5,684 nt of DNA. It comes from Thermoplasmata archaeon (GTDB taxonomy: Archaea > Thermoplasmatota > Thermoplasmata > Thermoplasmatales > Thermoplasmataceae). Positions 1 through 5,684 of this stretch are shown here, in pieces (within the stretch, counting starts at the first letter, position 1; the number at the start of each line of letters is the position of its first letter). The stretch covers positions 1-5,684 of the forward strand of contig JAJYDZ010000136.1 in NCBI GenBank assembly GCA_021790415.1, read 5' to 3'. The position numbers and the translations under genes were made by a program. The notes below the pieces were generated by a model that searched no databases, had not been told where the DNA came from, and worked only from the letters and a program-made list of their open reading frames with translations.

Positions 1-19
1 AAGAAGAGTGCGAGACGTA

Positions 20-67
20 AATCAAAAGAGGGGTGGATTGCGAAGCAAGACGGGGTGAATTTTGATT
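20..67 (+). repeat. Stem-loop repeat unit A
   Basis: The outer stem is AATCAAAA (20-27) against TTTTGATT (60-67), eight perfect pairs. It encloses a 32-base core at 28-59. Inside the core is a mini-hairpin, TTGC-GAA-GCAA (38-48), placed between two copies of GGGGTG (30-35 and 52-57). The core recurs in unit B with a single change, a48 to g. Confidence 0.8.
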
Positions 68-83
68 GGAGGCGAAGCATGGG

Positions 84-116
84 GTCCTGTGCTCGGCGTG
101 CAGGCGAGCGGAGGGC
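84..116 (+). repeat. Central long hairpin between the two repeat units
   Basis: GTCCTGTGCTCG (84-95) pairs with CGAGCGGAGGGC (105-116) around a 9-base loop. Of the 12 positions, nine are Watson-Crick pairs, two are U-G wobbles (85-115 and 90-110) and one is a G-G mismatch (89-111). The wobbles pair only if the plus strand is the RNA. ACA follows directly at 117-119, but there is no internal pseudouridylation-pocket-like loop, so I do not call it an H/ACA RNA. Confidence 0.6.
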
Positions 117-132
117 ACATAGTAATTAGCGA

Positions 133-182
133 AGGCTCAAAGAGGGGTGGATTGCGAAGCAGGACGGGGTGAATTTGAGCCT
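133..182 (+). repeat. Stem-loop repeat unit B
   Basis: The outer stem is AGGCTCAAA (133-141) against TTTGAGCCT (174-182), nine perfect pairs. It encloses the 32-base core at 142-173. The inner mini-hairpin (152-162) has g162 where unit A has a48, turning a U-A pair into a U-G wobble without losing the fold. GGGGTG occurs at 144-149 and 166-171. The offset between the two cores is 114 bases. Confidence 0.8.
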
Positions 183-195
183 GAGACGTCATGAT

Positions 196-2748
196 CTACT
201 TAGGTTCTGTACTTTTGGAACCTTCAGATGTAAAAAACTGAATCATCTTTTCAAAACTGTCAAAGTGATATTTGTAAAATTCTTCTTCATTGATTCTAAC
301 GTAAACCCATTTATTCCCTGTAACTCTCTCTGCGTCCCCGCACCACACTATAGCCCTCCTGTCTTTGAACACCACGTCCACGTCTTCTTCTCCTTTAGTC
401 TCTGCAAGTACGTGCTTGTCTTCCATATTCACTATGAAGTCTGGACGGTAATGCCTTAGATCTCCATTTGAGTCTCTGTATTCAATGAGAAATCCAACCT
501 TGGGAGCATTCTTCGAAAATGCTTTAACGTCATCGGCAGAATCCAAAAAGCGAGAAAAGTTAACCTCAAGGTCGTTATCGCAAGGAACGTAATTGAATAT
601 GCACTTGTTGGCCTGATAAACTTTCTTCGTCCAGACAAAGGGCTGTGTTTCTGCGATCATTATTCTGTCGAATTTACTCGCTTCTCTCTCAGTAAATGCA
701 AGATCCTTGAGGTTCTCTACAAAAGTATTTATAATTCTATCCTCAACTTCTGGCTCGCTAATTTGGAACAGAACCCTGGGGTCTTCTAAACTAACTTCCT
801 GATCGAACAGTTTTCCTTGTATGTAGTCCTTAACAATTGGATATAGATCAGCGAACATGTTGGAGAGATTAAGTTCATTGAGTATCCGCCCGGTGTAATA
901 TGCGATTACGCTCTTTACATCCTGTGGTACGGGTAGATCCCAATTTCTCTCAACCTGCACCGCTCCTGTGATCATATCTACGGCCCGGTAGGTTGTTTTG
1001 AAAACCTTATTTTCCAGTTTTATGGAAAGAGGCGGGATCTTGTCTATTGTGCCTTCATTTATCTCGAATTCCCTAACAACTATAGCAGGGGTCAGAATAG
1101 GAATTTCTATATCGAATTCTTTTTTATCCATATCAACGAATATCGTTGTTAGATTGATTGGATTTCCAAGGTTCGTGGTTCCAAACGATATATTTTCGTC
1201 CTTTTCCAGTTCTTCTATTATCTGCATCAGCCCTGGTGGGCCTATAACTTCTAAGACGTTTACGAAATCATTTACACTTGCATTCTCCTCTGGAAACATC
1301 TTCCTGAGCCCCCTTCCAATAACCTGTTCAGGAAGAACATTTCGTTCTGAGGTGTATGATCTCAGACCAACTATGACATTCACATTGCGAACATCCCACC
1401 CTTCGTTAAGCATCATCGTGCTTACTATTGCCTCGTAGGTGTTTTCATCACTGTCAACGGTCTGTGCGAACTTCCTTGCCTCTTCAATGTGAGATTTCAC
1501 TACTTCTCCTTTGTTGTCAGTATGTATCAATAGAACCTTGCCAGAGAGCTGTGGTAGTGTATCAAGATATTTCTTCAACTGATCGGCCTGCTCGTTGTCT
1601 GGGCATTGGAAAAACAATATAGGTTTCTTATTCAGCTTTGTTAGAGCGTCTTTATACTCCTGCCATCTCTTGATACCAGCTTCTATCCATGCTCTATAGC
1701 GTTCAACAACGTTTGTAGATGTTATTTCAGTTGCATTTTGAACCATGCCCTTAAGTGGCCTCTTAACTATGTTCATCTCTATTGCTTCCTTAAGGGTAAA
1801 ATCAACTATCAACCAGGTGAATAAAACACCATTCTCACTTCTGGGTGTGGCTGAGAAATCAAGCTCCATGTTAAAGCCTTTGCCATACCTAGATTCAAGA
1901 GCTTTATGGAGATCTATCAATATTTGCTTCCATCTCTTCTCGTAATTGTATATATGATGTGCCTCATCCTTCAGGATCATTATGTTGGGTATCTTTTCTA
2001 AGACCTCTCTTATTCTGTTCTCCTGTGCAATGTTTGTTCTGTTCACCTCCTTTAGATCGAGAACCTCGTCCACGAGTTTATCTGCTTCCTTTTTCTTGTT
2101 AGCCTTATCCTGAAGTTGCTGTACATTAGTCAGAAAAAGAACAGAGTCAGGTATATTGTTAATTGGGTCTTCCTTTAGGATCACCTTAAGATCGAAGAGA
2201 TTCATCCATTCTGGTGGAATTAACGGTATTTCACGGAATATCTTGCCATCTTGATAGTCCCTCTTCAAACGATCGTAGATCACATTCTTCTCTCCAGCAA
2301 TCAACAGAAACTTAGATGTATAATCATCCTGATTTTCGAATTTATTATTGAAGTACTGCCATACGATTGAAAGAGCCATAACAAAAGTCTTTCCTGAACC
2401 AGTAGCCATCTTAAATCCATAGAGTGGATAAATATCGAGATTAGGATCAAAAAGATAGGGTCCCTCTCCAAATTCCCTTGCTAGATCTATAAATCTCCTT
2501 TTTTTCATAACCTCGTAAACATAAATTAAAGTTTCTATGGATTCCCTCTGAGCATACCAGAATTCGAATTTCTCATTGTTTACTATATGATCTTCGTTGA
2601 ACCAAAAATTCAACAATCTTTTGGTCGTTTTCGTTGTGTTCGGGTATCCTGAATCTCTCCATTTCTTAACGGCTAATCTTAATTTGTTAACGAGGTATGC
2701 CTTGCTTTTGTCTCTATCTTGTGGCAATAATATATCCGTAGGATTCAT
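196..2748 (-). CDS. res: Type III restriction endonuclease subunit Res (helicase-nuclease)
   Basis: This 850-residue protein is the restriction subunit of a type III restriction-modification enzyme. With Mod it uses ATP hydrolysis for communication along DNA between recognition sites and then cleaves. Visible superfamily 2 motifs in order: an aromatic/Q-type motif around 61-74 (FEFWYAQRESIETL), Walker A MATGSGKT at 114-121, DEAH at 261-264, SATP at 299-302, the motif IV region ILFFQC at 377-382, the motif V region NEGWDVRNVNV at 448-458 and motif VI QVIGRGLRKM at 475-484. The C-terminal PD-(D/E)xK nuclease is present, with PD at 769-770 and ExK (E783, K785), so both catalytic parts look intact. 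The length fits the family's usual 850-1000 residues. The start ATG overlaps the mod stop codon (ATGA) and has its own GGTGA site, so the two are co-translated. With Mod truncated, Res probably lacks a DNA-targeting partner, which would explain why an intact nuclease is tolerated. Confidence 0.93.
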   Translation of the reverse strand: MNPTDILLPQDRDKSKAYLVNKLRLAVKKWRDSGYPNTTKTTKRLLNFWFNEDHIVNNEKFEFWYAQRESIETLIYVYEVMKKRRFIDLAREFGEGPYLFDPNLDIYPLYGFKMATGSGKTFVMALSIVWQYFNNKFENQDDYTSKFLLIAGEKNVIYDRLKRDYQDGKIFREIPLIPPEWMNLFDLKVILKEDPINNIPDSVLFLTNVQQLQDKANKKKEADKLVDEVLDLKEVNRTNIAQENRIREVLEKIPNIMILKDEAHHIYNYEKRWKQILIDLHKALESRYGKGFNMELDFSATPRSENGVLFTWLIVDFTLKEAIEMNIVKRPLKGMVQNATEITSTNVVERYRAWIEAGIKRWQEYKDALTKLNKKPILFFQCPDNEQADQLKKYLDTLPQLSGKVLLIHTDNKGEVVKSHIEEARKFAQTVDSDENTYEAIVSTMMLNEGWDVRNVNVIVGLRSYTSERNVLPEQVIGRGLRKMFPEENASVNDFVNVLEVIGPPGLMQIIEELEKDENISFGTTNLGNPINLTTIFVDMDKKEFDIEIPILTPAIVVREFEINEGTIDKIPPLSIKLENKVFKTTYRAVDMITGAVQVERNWDLPVPQDVKSVIAYYTGRILNELNLSNMFADLYPIVKDYIQGKLFDQEVSLEDPRVLFQISEPEVEDRIINTFVENLKDLAFTEREASKFDRIMIAETQPFVWTKKVYQANKCIFNYVPCDNDLEVNFSRFLDSADDVKAFSKNAPKVGFLIEYRDSNGDLRHYRPDFIVNMEDKHVLAETKGEEDVDVVFKDRRAIVWCGDAERVTGNKWVYVRINEEEFYKYHFDSFEKMIQFFTSEGSKSTEPK

Positions 2749-4370
2749 ATCTTCACCTTCAGAATCTTGTTCGTGTCGTTGCCAAAGACATCCACGACCT
2801 TCACCATTATCTGGTATTCTCCACTTTCCTCGTATTTATGTTTCGCTTCATATTCCACTCTAAGCTCTTTCTTTGTTCTATAGCTCTGCCATTGATTATG
2901 GAATGTATCACCTTTAAAATCCCAGTCAATGGCCCAGTAATCTATAAGTTGCCTCGTATTCTTCAAGTTCTTAAGGGCATCCAGAACATCTGGGGAAGGC
3001 TTCAGATTAAAATCTTCAATTTTTAGAGTTATTTCCTTTTCAGATATACTTTTGGATATACATAAATAAGCTAGTTCATTAAACTTGACGGAAGGAATTA
3101 GGTTTTTTTCAATAACTTGGTCTGGTATCTTAAGAAGTTTAAGGTCAAAATTTGTGCCTGCCAAGGCTGATTTTAGTTCGTTCACATTCGGTACCTGTAT
3201 CAATCTGAGGTCTAATCCTTCCTTTTCCGCTATTTTCTTTGCAAGTTCATTAACTTCATAATTCCATTCCCATCCCAATACATCAGCCTTGTCGAAATTA
3301 TTACTTATGCATTCTGAGATAAAGTTTCTGATCTTGTCCATTGAGACTGGTGAGTTACTTGAACCTATGTGCACAGCTCTTTGGCCTTTTGTGGCATGGA
3401 TGTATCGGAACCCATTAAGCGGTTTTGCCTCATATAATTTTGTCATAAATGAGAGGTAATCCTGAGGATTCTCCTTCCAATATGCGAGTTCATAATTTCC
3501 TATGTTCCAGAGTTCGAATGGTCTTGCTGGCTTACCATATTTATCCTTCTTCTCATCTACTAAATCCTTTGAATTATGGATATCTAATAGCCTCTTCCTT
3601 GTAACCTGAATAGCGTATTTTGAGAGGTCAGACCCAATCCATCTTCTACCAAGTTTTTCTGCCACTGCTAAAGTAGTTCCAGAGCCACAGAAGAAATCTG
3701 CGATAATTTCGCCTGGATTGGAGGAAGCAAGGATGATACGTTTCAAAAGATTCTCAGGTTTTTGGGTATCAAATCCAAGAGCTTCGGAAGATTGTCCTTG
3801 CAAAGGATTTACTTCCTTATCAACCCATAAATCAGAAACAATTTGCCCTGGCATATCTTTTAGATATACTTTCAATCTATACATTCCAGATTTTGTTTTA
3901 TAAATACGTCCATCTTGCCAGAATTTTTCCAGATTTTCTAATGAGTATAGCCAAGGTGCTTTAATTCCATGAAACTCAAAAACCTTTCTACCCGCTGTTC
4001 TCTGGATCCCCCCTGCAGTAAGTGCGGTGGTCTGATAATAACCTTTACCATCGTTGTCATTGTAATTAAAACTTTTTAAATAATCCTTATCTGGAGTTCT
4101 ATAAATAGGTTTTACTTCTAAAACGGCTGGATTTTTTGCATATATAAATATCATGTCATGCTGATTGCCGAAACCCACTGATTGAGACTTTGGACTGTTA
4201 GTTTTTCTCCATATAATCTGATTTACGAAATTACTATATCCGAAAATCTCATCCATCATAACTTTAACATAATGACCAACATTCTCGTCTAAGTGTACAT
4301 AAATTGATCCGTTTTCAGCTAAAAGTTCTTTCATCAATACTAACCTGAACTCCCGAATTTTTACCACCAT
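2745..4370 (-). CDS. mod: 5'-truncated type III DNA adenine methyltransferase (Mod), broken by an insertion sequence
   Basis: This 541-residue remnant is the modification and specificity subunit of the type III system, in a beta-class order (motif IV, target recognition, motif X, motif I). It opens with RLVLMKELLAENGSIYVHLD (9-28), a segment that in relatives follows the catalytic DPPY motif. Next come MMDEIFG (38-44), a target-recognition region (about 55-200), motif X TQKP (202-205) and the AdoMet loop DFFCGSGTT (225-233). The C-terminal 280 residues end in a PKD-like beta-sandwich (about 507-541). No DPPY occurs anywhere, so roughly 100-150 N-terminal residues are missing; intact relatives run about 650-700 residues from memory. 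The ATG at 4368-4370 comes from the insertion sequence end, and the frame is open upstream only to a TGA with no other usual start. Methyltransferase activity is unlikely from this piece alone. It overlaps res by ATGA. Identity is confident; whether it is still expressed is unknown. Confidence 0.9.
   Translation of the reverse strand: MVVKIREFRLVLMKELLAENGSIYVHLDENVGHYVKVMMDEIFGYSNFVNQIIWRKTNSPKSQSVGFGNQHDMIFIYAKNPAVLEVKPIYRTPDKDYLKSFNYNDNDGKGYYQTTALTAGGIQRTAGRKVFEFHGIKAPWLYSLENLEKFWQDGRIYKTKSGMYRLKVYLKDMPGQIVSDLWVDKEVNPLQGQSSEALGFDTQKPENLLKRIILASSNPGEIIADFFCGSGTTLAVAEKLGRRWIGSDLSKYAIQVTRKRLLDIHNSKDLVDEKKDKYGKPARPFELWNIGNYELAYWKENPQDYLSFMTKLYEAKPLNGFRYIHATKGQRAVHIGSSNSPVSMDKIRNFISECISNNFDKADVLGWEWNYEVNELAKKIAEKEGLDLRLIQVPNVNELKSALAGTNFDLKLLKIPDQVIEKNLIPSVKFNELAYLCISKSISEKEITLKIEDFNLKPSPDVLDALKNLKNTRQLIDYWAIDWDFKGDTFHNQWQSYRTKKELRVEYEAKHKYEESGEYQIMVKVVDVFGNDTNKILKVKI
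2753..2759 (-). promoter_or_regulatory. Ribosome binding site of res
   Basis: On the minus strand AAGGTGA ends four bases before the res ATG (2748). It lies within the last codons of mod. It complements the usual 16S 3' end and supports this start, together with the 4-base ATGA overlap. Confidence 0.65.
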
Positions 4371-4450
4371 TAATTTATGATTTATCCATAATTTGTTGGC
4401 TCATGAATAAAGGCAAAGTTTAATTATAATGGTGGTATTTCCCACCATTA
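4362..4450. repeat. Three-arm inverted repeat over the transposase start
   Basis: CCACCATTA occurs three times in alternating orientation: 4364-4372 (plus), 4427-4435 (as TAATGGTGG) and 4442-4450 (plus). Arms 1 and 2 pair over 11 perfect bases (4362-4372 with 4427-4437). Arms 2 and 3 form a perfect 9-bp hairpin with a 6-base loop (4427-4450) that contains the start codon at 4429-4431. The two folds are mutually exclusive. The arrangement resembles the fold-back control of transposase translation known in IS10 and IS50; the function here is inference. Confidence 0.7.
4374..4388 (+). promoter_or_regulatory. Possible TATA box for the transposase
   Basis: TTTATGATTTATC is an AT-rich, TATA-like stretch about 45-55 bases before the transposase ATG. 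Archaeal spacing would put the transcript start near 4405, downstream of the outer repeat arm. Native transcripts would then lack arm 1, while read-through transcripts would carry it. A comparable AT-rich stretch (4419-4430) could serve outward transcription towards mod. No strong ribosome site is seen; AAAGG at 4409-4413 is 15 bases from the ATG. This is weak evidence. Confidence 0.25.
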
Positions 4451-5684
4451 CATCAAGGAATCAGACAATCGAGAAGGTTGTGAAAGGGAAAACATACGTG
4501 TATGAGAGAGTGCCGTACTACAATCCAAAGATACGGAATACAAGCTATCACTACAGGTATGTCGGCAGAAAGGATAATGGTGAAACAAGAAAGATAAGGA
4601 GCGTTCTTCCAAGGAGGAGCCTGATACATGGACCATTCATCCCCATTATGAAGATTGTAAACGACCTGGGAATTGTTGACATGCTGAAGAAGCATCTCAC
4701 TGAATCTGAATCAAGGGAGATCATTGCCATTGCAGTATCAAAGATTGTCCGCCCGCTGCCTCTGGCATCCATAGACACATGGTTCGAAGGCACATCGCTG
4801 TCCCTTACAATGAATGCTGATCTGAAATCGCAGCGGATATCAGATCTTCTTGATCGCATAGGTTCATCTAATCTCTACAGGCAGTTCTCAAGTGATCTCA
4901 TATCAAGGATCAATCCCGGAAATTCACTGCTGTATGATATCACATCATTGCCATCATACGGATCAGCTGAGATACTGGAATACGGCCATGCGAAGGATCA
5001 CCCTGAACTTGAACAGATAAATCTTGGAATGGTCATGGAGAGATCCAGAAACATACCGCTGTTCTTTGAGATATACAGCGGGAGCATTCCGGATGTTGTT
5101 ACGCTGAAAAGGACTGTTGAGGGCATCAGGAAACTCATTCCGAAGATTGAGATCATACTTGACAGGGGATTCTTCTCCTATGAGAACCTGAGCTTATTGA
5201 AGGATGATTCGTACATAATAGCAGCATCCCTCGTTCCCAAAGCTGTGAAGAATGTCTTCTCCTCTGCATCAAGATCTGTGGATCGTGCAGACAATGTAAT
5301 TATGTATGAGAATGAGCCCATATTCTGCAAGTCAGTGAATTTCACCATGAACGATCTGAACCTTCAGGGATACTTCTATCATGATCCCAGGAGGGAGAGT
5401 GACGAAAGATCGGACTTCCACAGGAAACTTGCGGAGAAGAGATCTGCAATTGAAAAATTACAGATCAGGCCAGATGTCCGGGAAACCATTGAATCAATGG
5501 CATCCACATACCTGAGATATTTCACATGGAGGATTGAGGATGGCAGAATCAAAACAAGGGCAAGGAACAATGCAATAACGGCAGCAGAGAACAGGATGGG
5601 AAAATTTCTCCTTGTGTATAGAGGAGAATACACGCCACTGGAATGCCTTTCCATATACCGCAACAGGGACAGCATTGAGAAGGC
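4429..5684 (+). CDS. DDE transposase, IS1634/IS4-like, truncated by the window end
   Basis: The frame is open from ATG 4429 to the window edge: 418 full codons with no stop, preceded in frame by TAA at 4408-4410 with no other ATG between. It would catalyse cut-and-paste movement of the element. The catalytic acidic residues fit the IS4 pattern: D170 in LLYDITSLPSYG, D245 in IILDRGFFS, and E417 in the Y-(2)-R-(3)-E signature formed by Y410, R413 and E417 near the window end. Relatives are about 550 residues, so roughly 130 C-terminal residues lie outside. The region between D245 and E417 is long, as expected for the inserted beta-strand domain of this group. GTG at 4432 is an alternative start. 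Codon use (AGG, ATA, CTG) looks native to an archaeon rather than degraded, and no frameshift is seen, so the element could be active. Confidence 0.9.
   Translation, partial: MVVFPTITSRNQTIEKVVKGKTYVYERVPYYNPKIRNTSYHYRYVGRKDNGETRKIRSVLPRRSLIHGPFIPIMKIVNDLGIVDMLKKHLTESESREIIAIAVSKIVRPLPLASIDTWFEGTSLSLTMNADLKSQRISDLLDRIGSSNLYRQFSSDLISRINPGNSLLYDITSLPSYGSAEILEYGHAKDHPELEQINLGMVMERSRNIPLFFEIYSGSIPDVVTLKRTVEGIRKLIPKIEIILDRGFFSYENLSLLKDDSYIIAASLVPKAVKNVFSSASRSVDRADNVIMYENEPIFCKSVNFTMNDLNLQGYFYHDPRRESDERSDFHRKLAEKRSAIEKLQIRPDVRETIESMASTYLRYFTWRIEDGRIKTRARNNAITAAENRMGKFLLVYRGEYTPLECLSIYRNRDSIEK

Larger units (their letters stand above)
20..182 (+). ncRNA. Candidate structured RNA / MITE-like element of unknown family
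   Basis: This G+C-rich block (about 56% by hand count, well above the flanking res gene) folds as three consecutive stem-loops: unit A at 20-67, a central hairpin at 84-116, and unit B at 133-182. Units A and B share a 32-base core that differs at one base, while their enclosing stems differ in sequence yet both pair perfectly. The imperfect pairs point to the plus strand as the RNA: t85-g115, t90-g110 and t152-g162 are U-G wobbles on plus but A-C mismatches on minus. It ends 13 bases beyond the res stop codon and would be transcribed towards res. I recognise no known RNA family, and no promoter is visible because the window begins only 19 bases upstream. It could instead be a small mobile element acting as folded DNA. 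The structure is seen directly; transcription is inference. Confidence 0.4.
12..189. repeat. 7-bp direct repeats flanking the structured block
   Basis: GAGACGT occurs at 12-18 and again at 183-189. The right copy directly abuts unit B and the left copy is one base from unit A. This placement resembles a target-site duplication around an insert of about 164 bp, which would have landed just past the res stop codon. A 7-mer match within 200 bases can arise by chance, so only the exact placement makes it notable. Confidence 0.35.
4362..5684 (+). mobile_element. IS1634-like (IS4 superfamily) insertion sequence, left part only
   Basis: A DDE transposase gene begins right beside the point where Mod homology stops, and it points away from mod. 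The left boundary is inferred. Native Mod sequence seems to extend to about residue 5 (near 4358), whereas the short frame upstream of the ATG at 4370 does not look like Mod. The end therefore lies near 4358-4372, possibly at the TACCACCATTA arm (4362-4372). The right end, the second terminal inverted repeat and the partner target duplication lie outside the window, so the boundary cannot be proven here. Confidence 0.75.

Noticed and set aside
84..119. H/ACA guide RNA (hairpin followed by ACA)
   Set aside because: The stem is nearly continuous with no internal pseudouridylation pocket and no clear kink-turn, and the ACA directly abuts the stem rather than lying at the usual distance from a pocket.
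1..129. Open plus-strand frame ending at TAG 127-129, with the peptide KEGWIAKQDGVN encoded in both repeat cores
   Set aside because: It is short and arginine-rich, has no start in view, and resembles no family I know. The same peptide recurs only because the 114-base offset is a multiple of three. The co-varying stems explain the sequence better than coding does.
30..169. G-quadruplex from five GGGG tracts
   Set aside because: The tracts are at least 18 bases apart, far beyond typical loop lengths, and the same bases are better explained as internal loops of the stem-loop units.
20..182. CRISPR array
   Set aside because: There are only two copies, the intervening stretch (65 bases between units) is itself a strong hairpin rather than a spacer, and the repeat ends vary. 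No cas gene is present in the window.
998..1945. Plus-strand open frames opposite res
   Set aside because: They lie wholly within the res gene on the other strand, lack ribosome sites and domain similarity, and are expected shadows.
2745..4370. Phase-variable simple repeats in mod, as seen in some bacterial type III systems
   Set aside because: No tandem short repeat or long homopolymer was seen in the remaining coding sequence; the only visible disruption is the insertion sequence.
4448..4859. Minus-strand open frames opposite the transposase
   Set aside because: They are antisense shadows of the long transposase frame, with serine- and leucine-rich translations and no recognisable domain.

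Overview
This window is most likely archaeal, tentatively from a Thermoplasmata-type genome. The reasons are the AGG/AGA/ATA-rich codon use, the short GGTGA-type ribosome site, the TATA-like sequences upstream of the transposase, and an IS1634-like (IS4 superfamily) transposase of a kind I associate with acidophilic archaea. The taxonomic call is a recollection of family resemblance, not a computed result.

Layout, left to right. Bases 1-195 hold no convincing protein gene. They contain a G+C-rich stretch (20-182, about 56% G+C by hand count) with two near-identical 32-base cores, each enclosed by a perfect but differently spelled stem. A strong 12-position hairpin lies between them, and the whole block is bracketed by a 7-bp direct repeat. 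This looks like a structured RNA and/or a small MITE-like element, and I cannot assign it to a known family. Bases 196-4370 (minus strand) hold a type III restriction-modification operon: res (helicase-endonuclease, all motifs intact) preceded by mod (adenine-specific methyltransferase), joined by an ATGA stop/start overlap. Bases from about 4362 to the window end hold the left part of an insertion sequence whose DDE transposase (4429 onward, plus strand) runs off the right edge.

The insertion sequence has cut mod. The remaining 541-residue frame has the AdoMet-binding FxGxG motif and the target-recognition region, but lacks the N-terminal part with the catalytic DPPY motif. Mod supplies DNA recognition and methylation to the type III complex, so the locus is probably inactive as it stands although Res is intact. 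The missing 5' part of mod is expected on the far side of the insertion sequence, outside this window.

The junction has two notable features. The outer end of the insertion sequence, read on the minus strand, gives an in-frame ATG-GTG-GTA to the mod remnant. The same motif occurs as an inverted repeat over the transposase start codon, so read-through transcripts could fold over that start.
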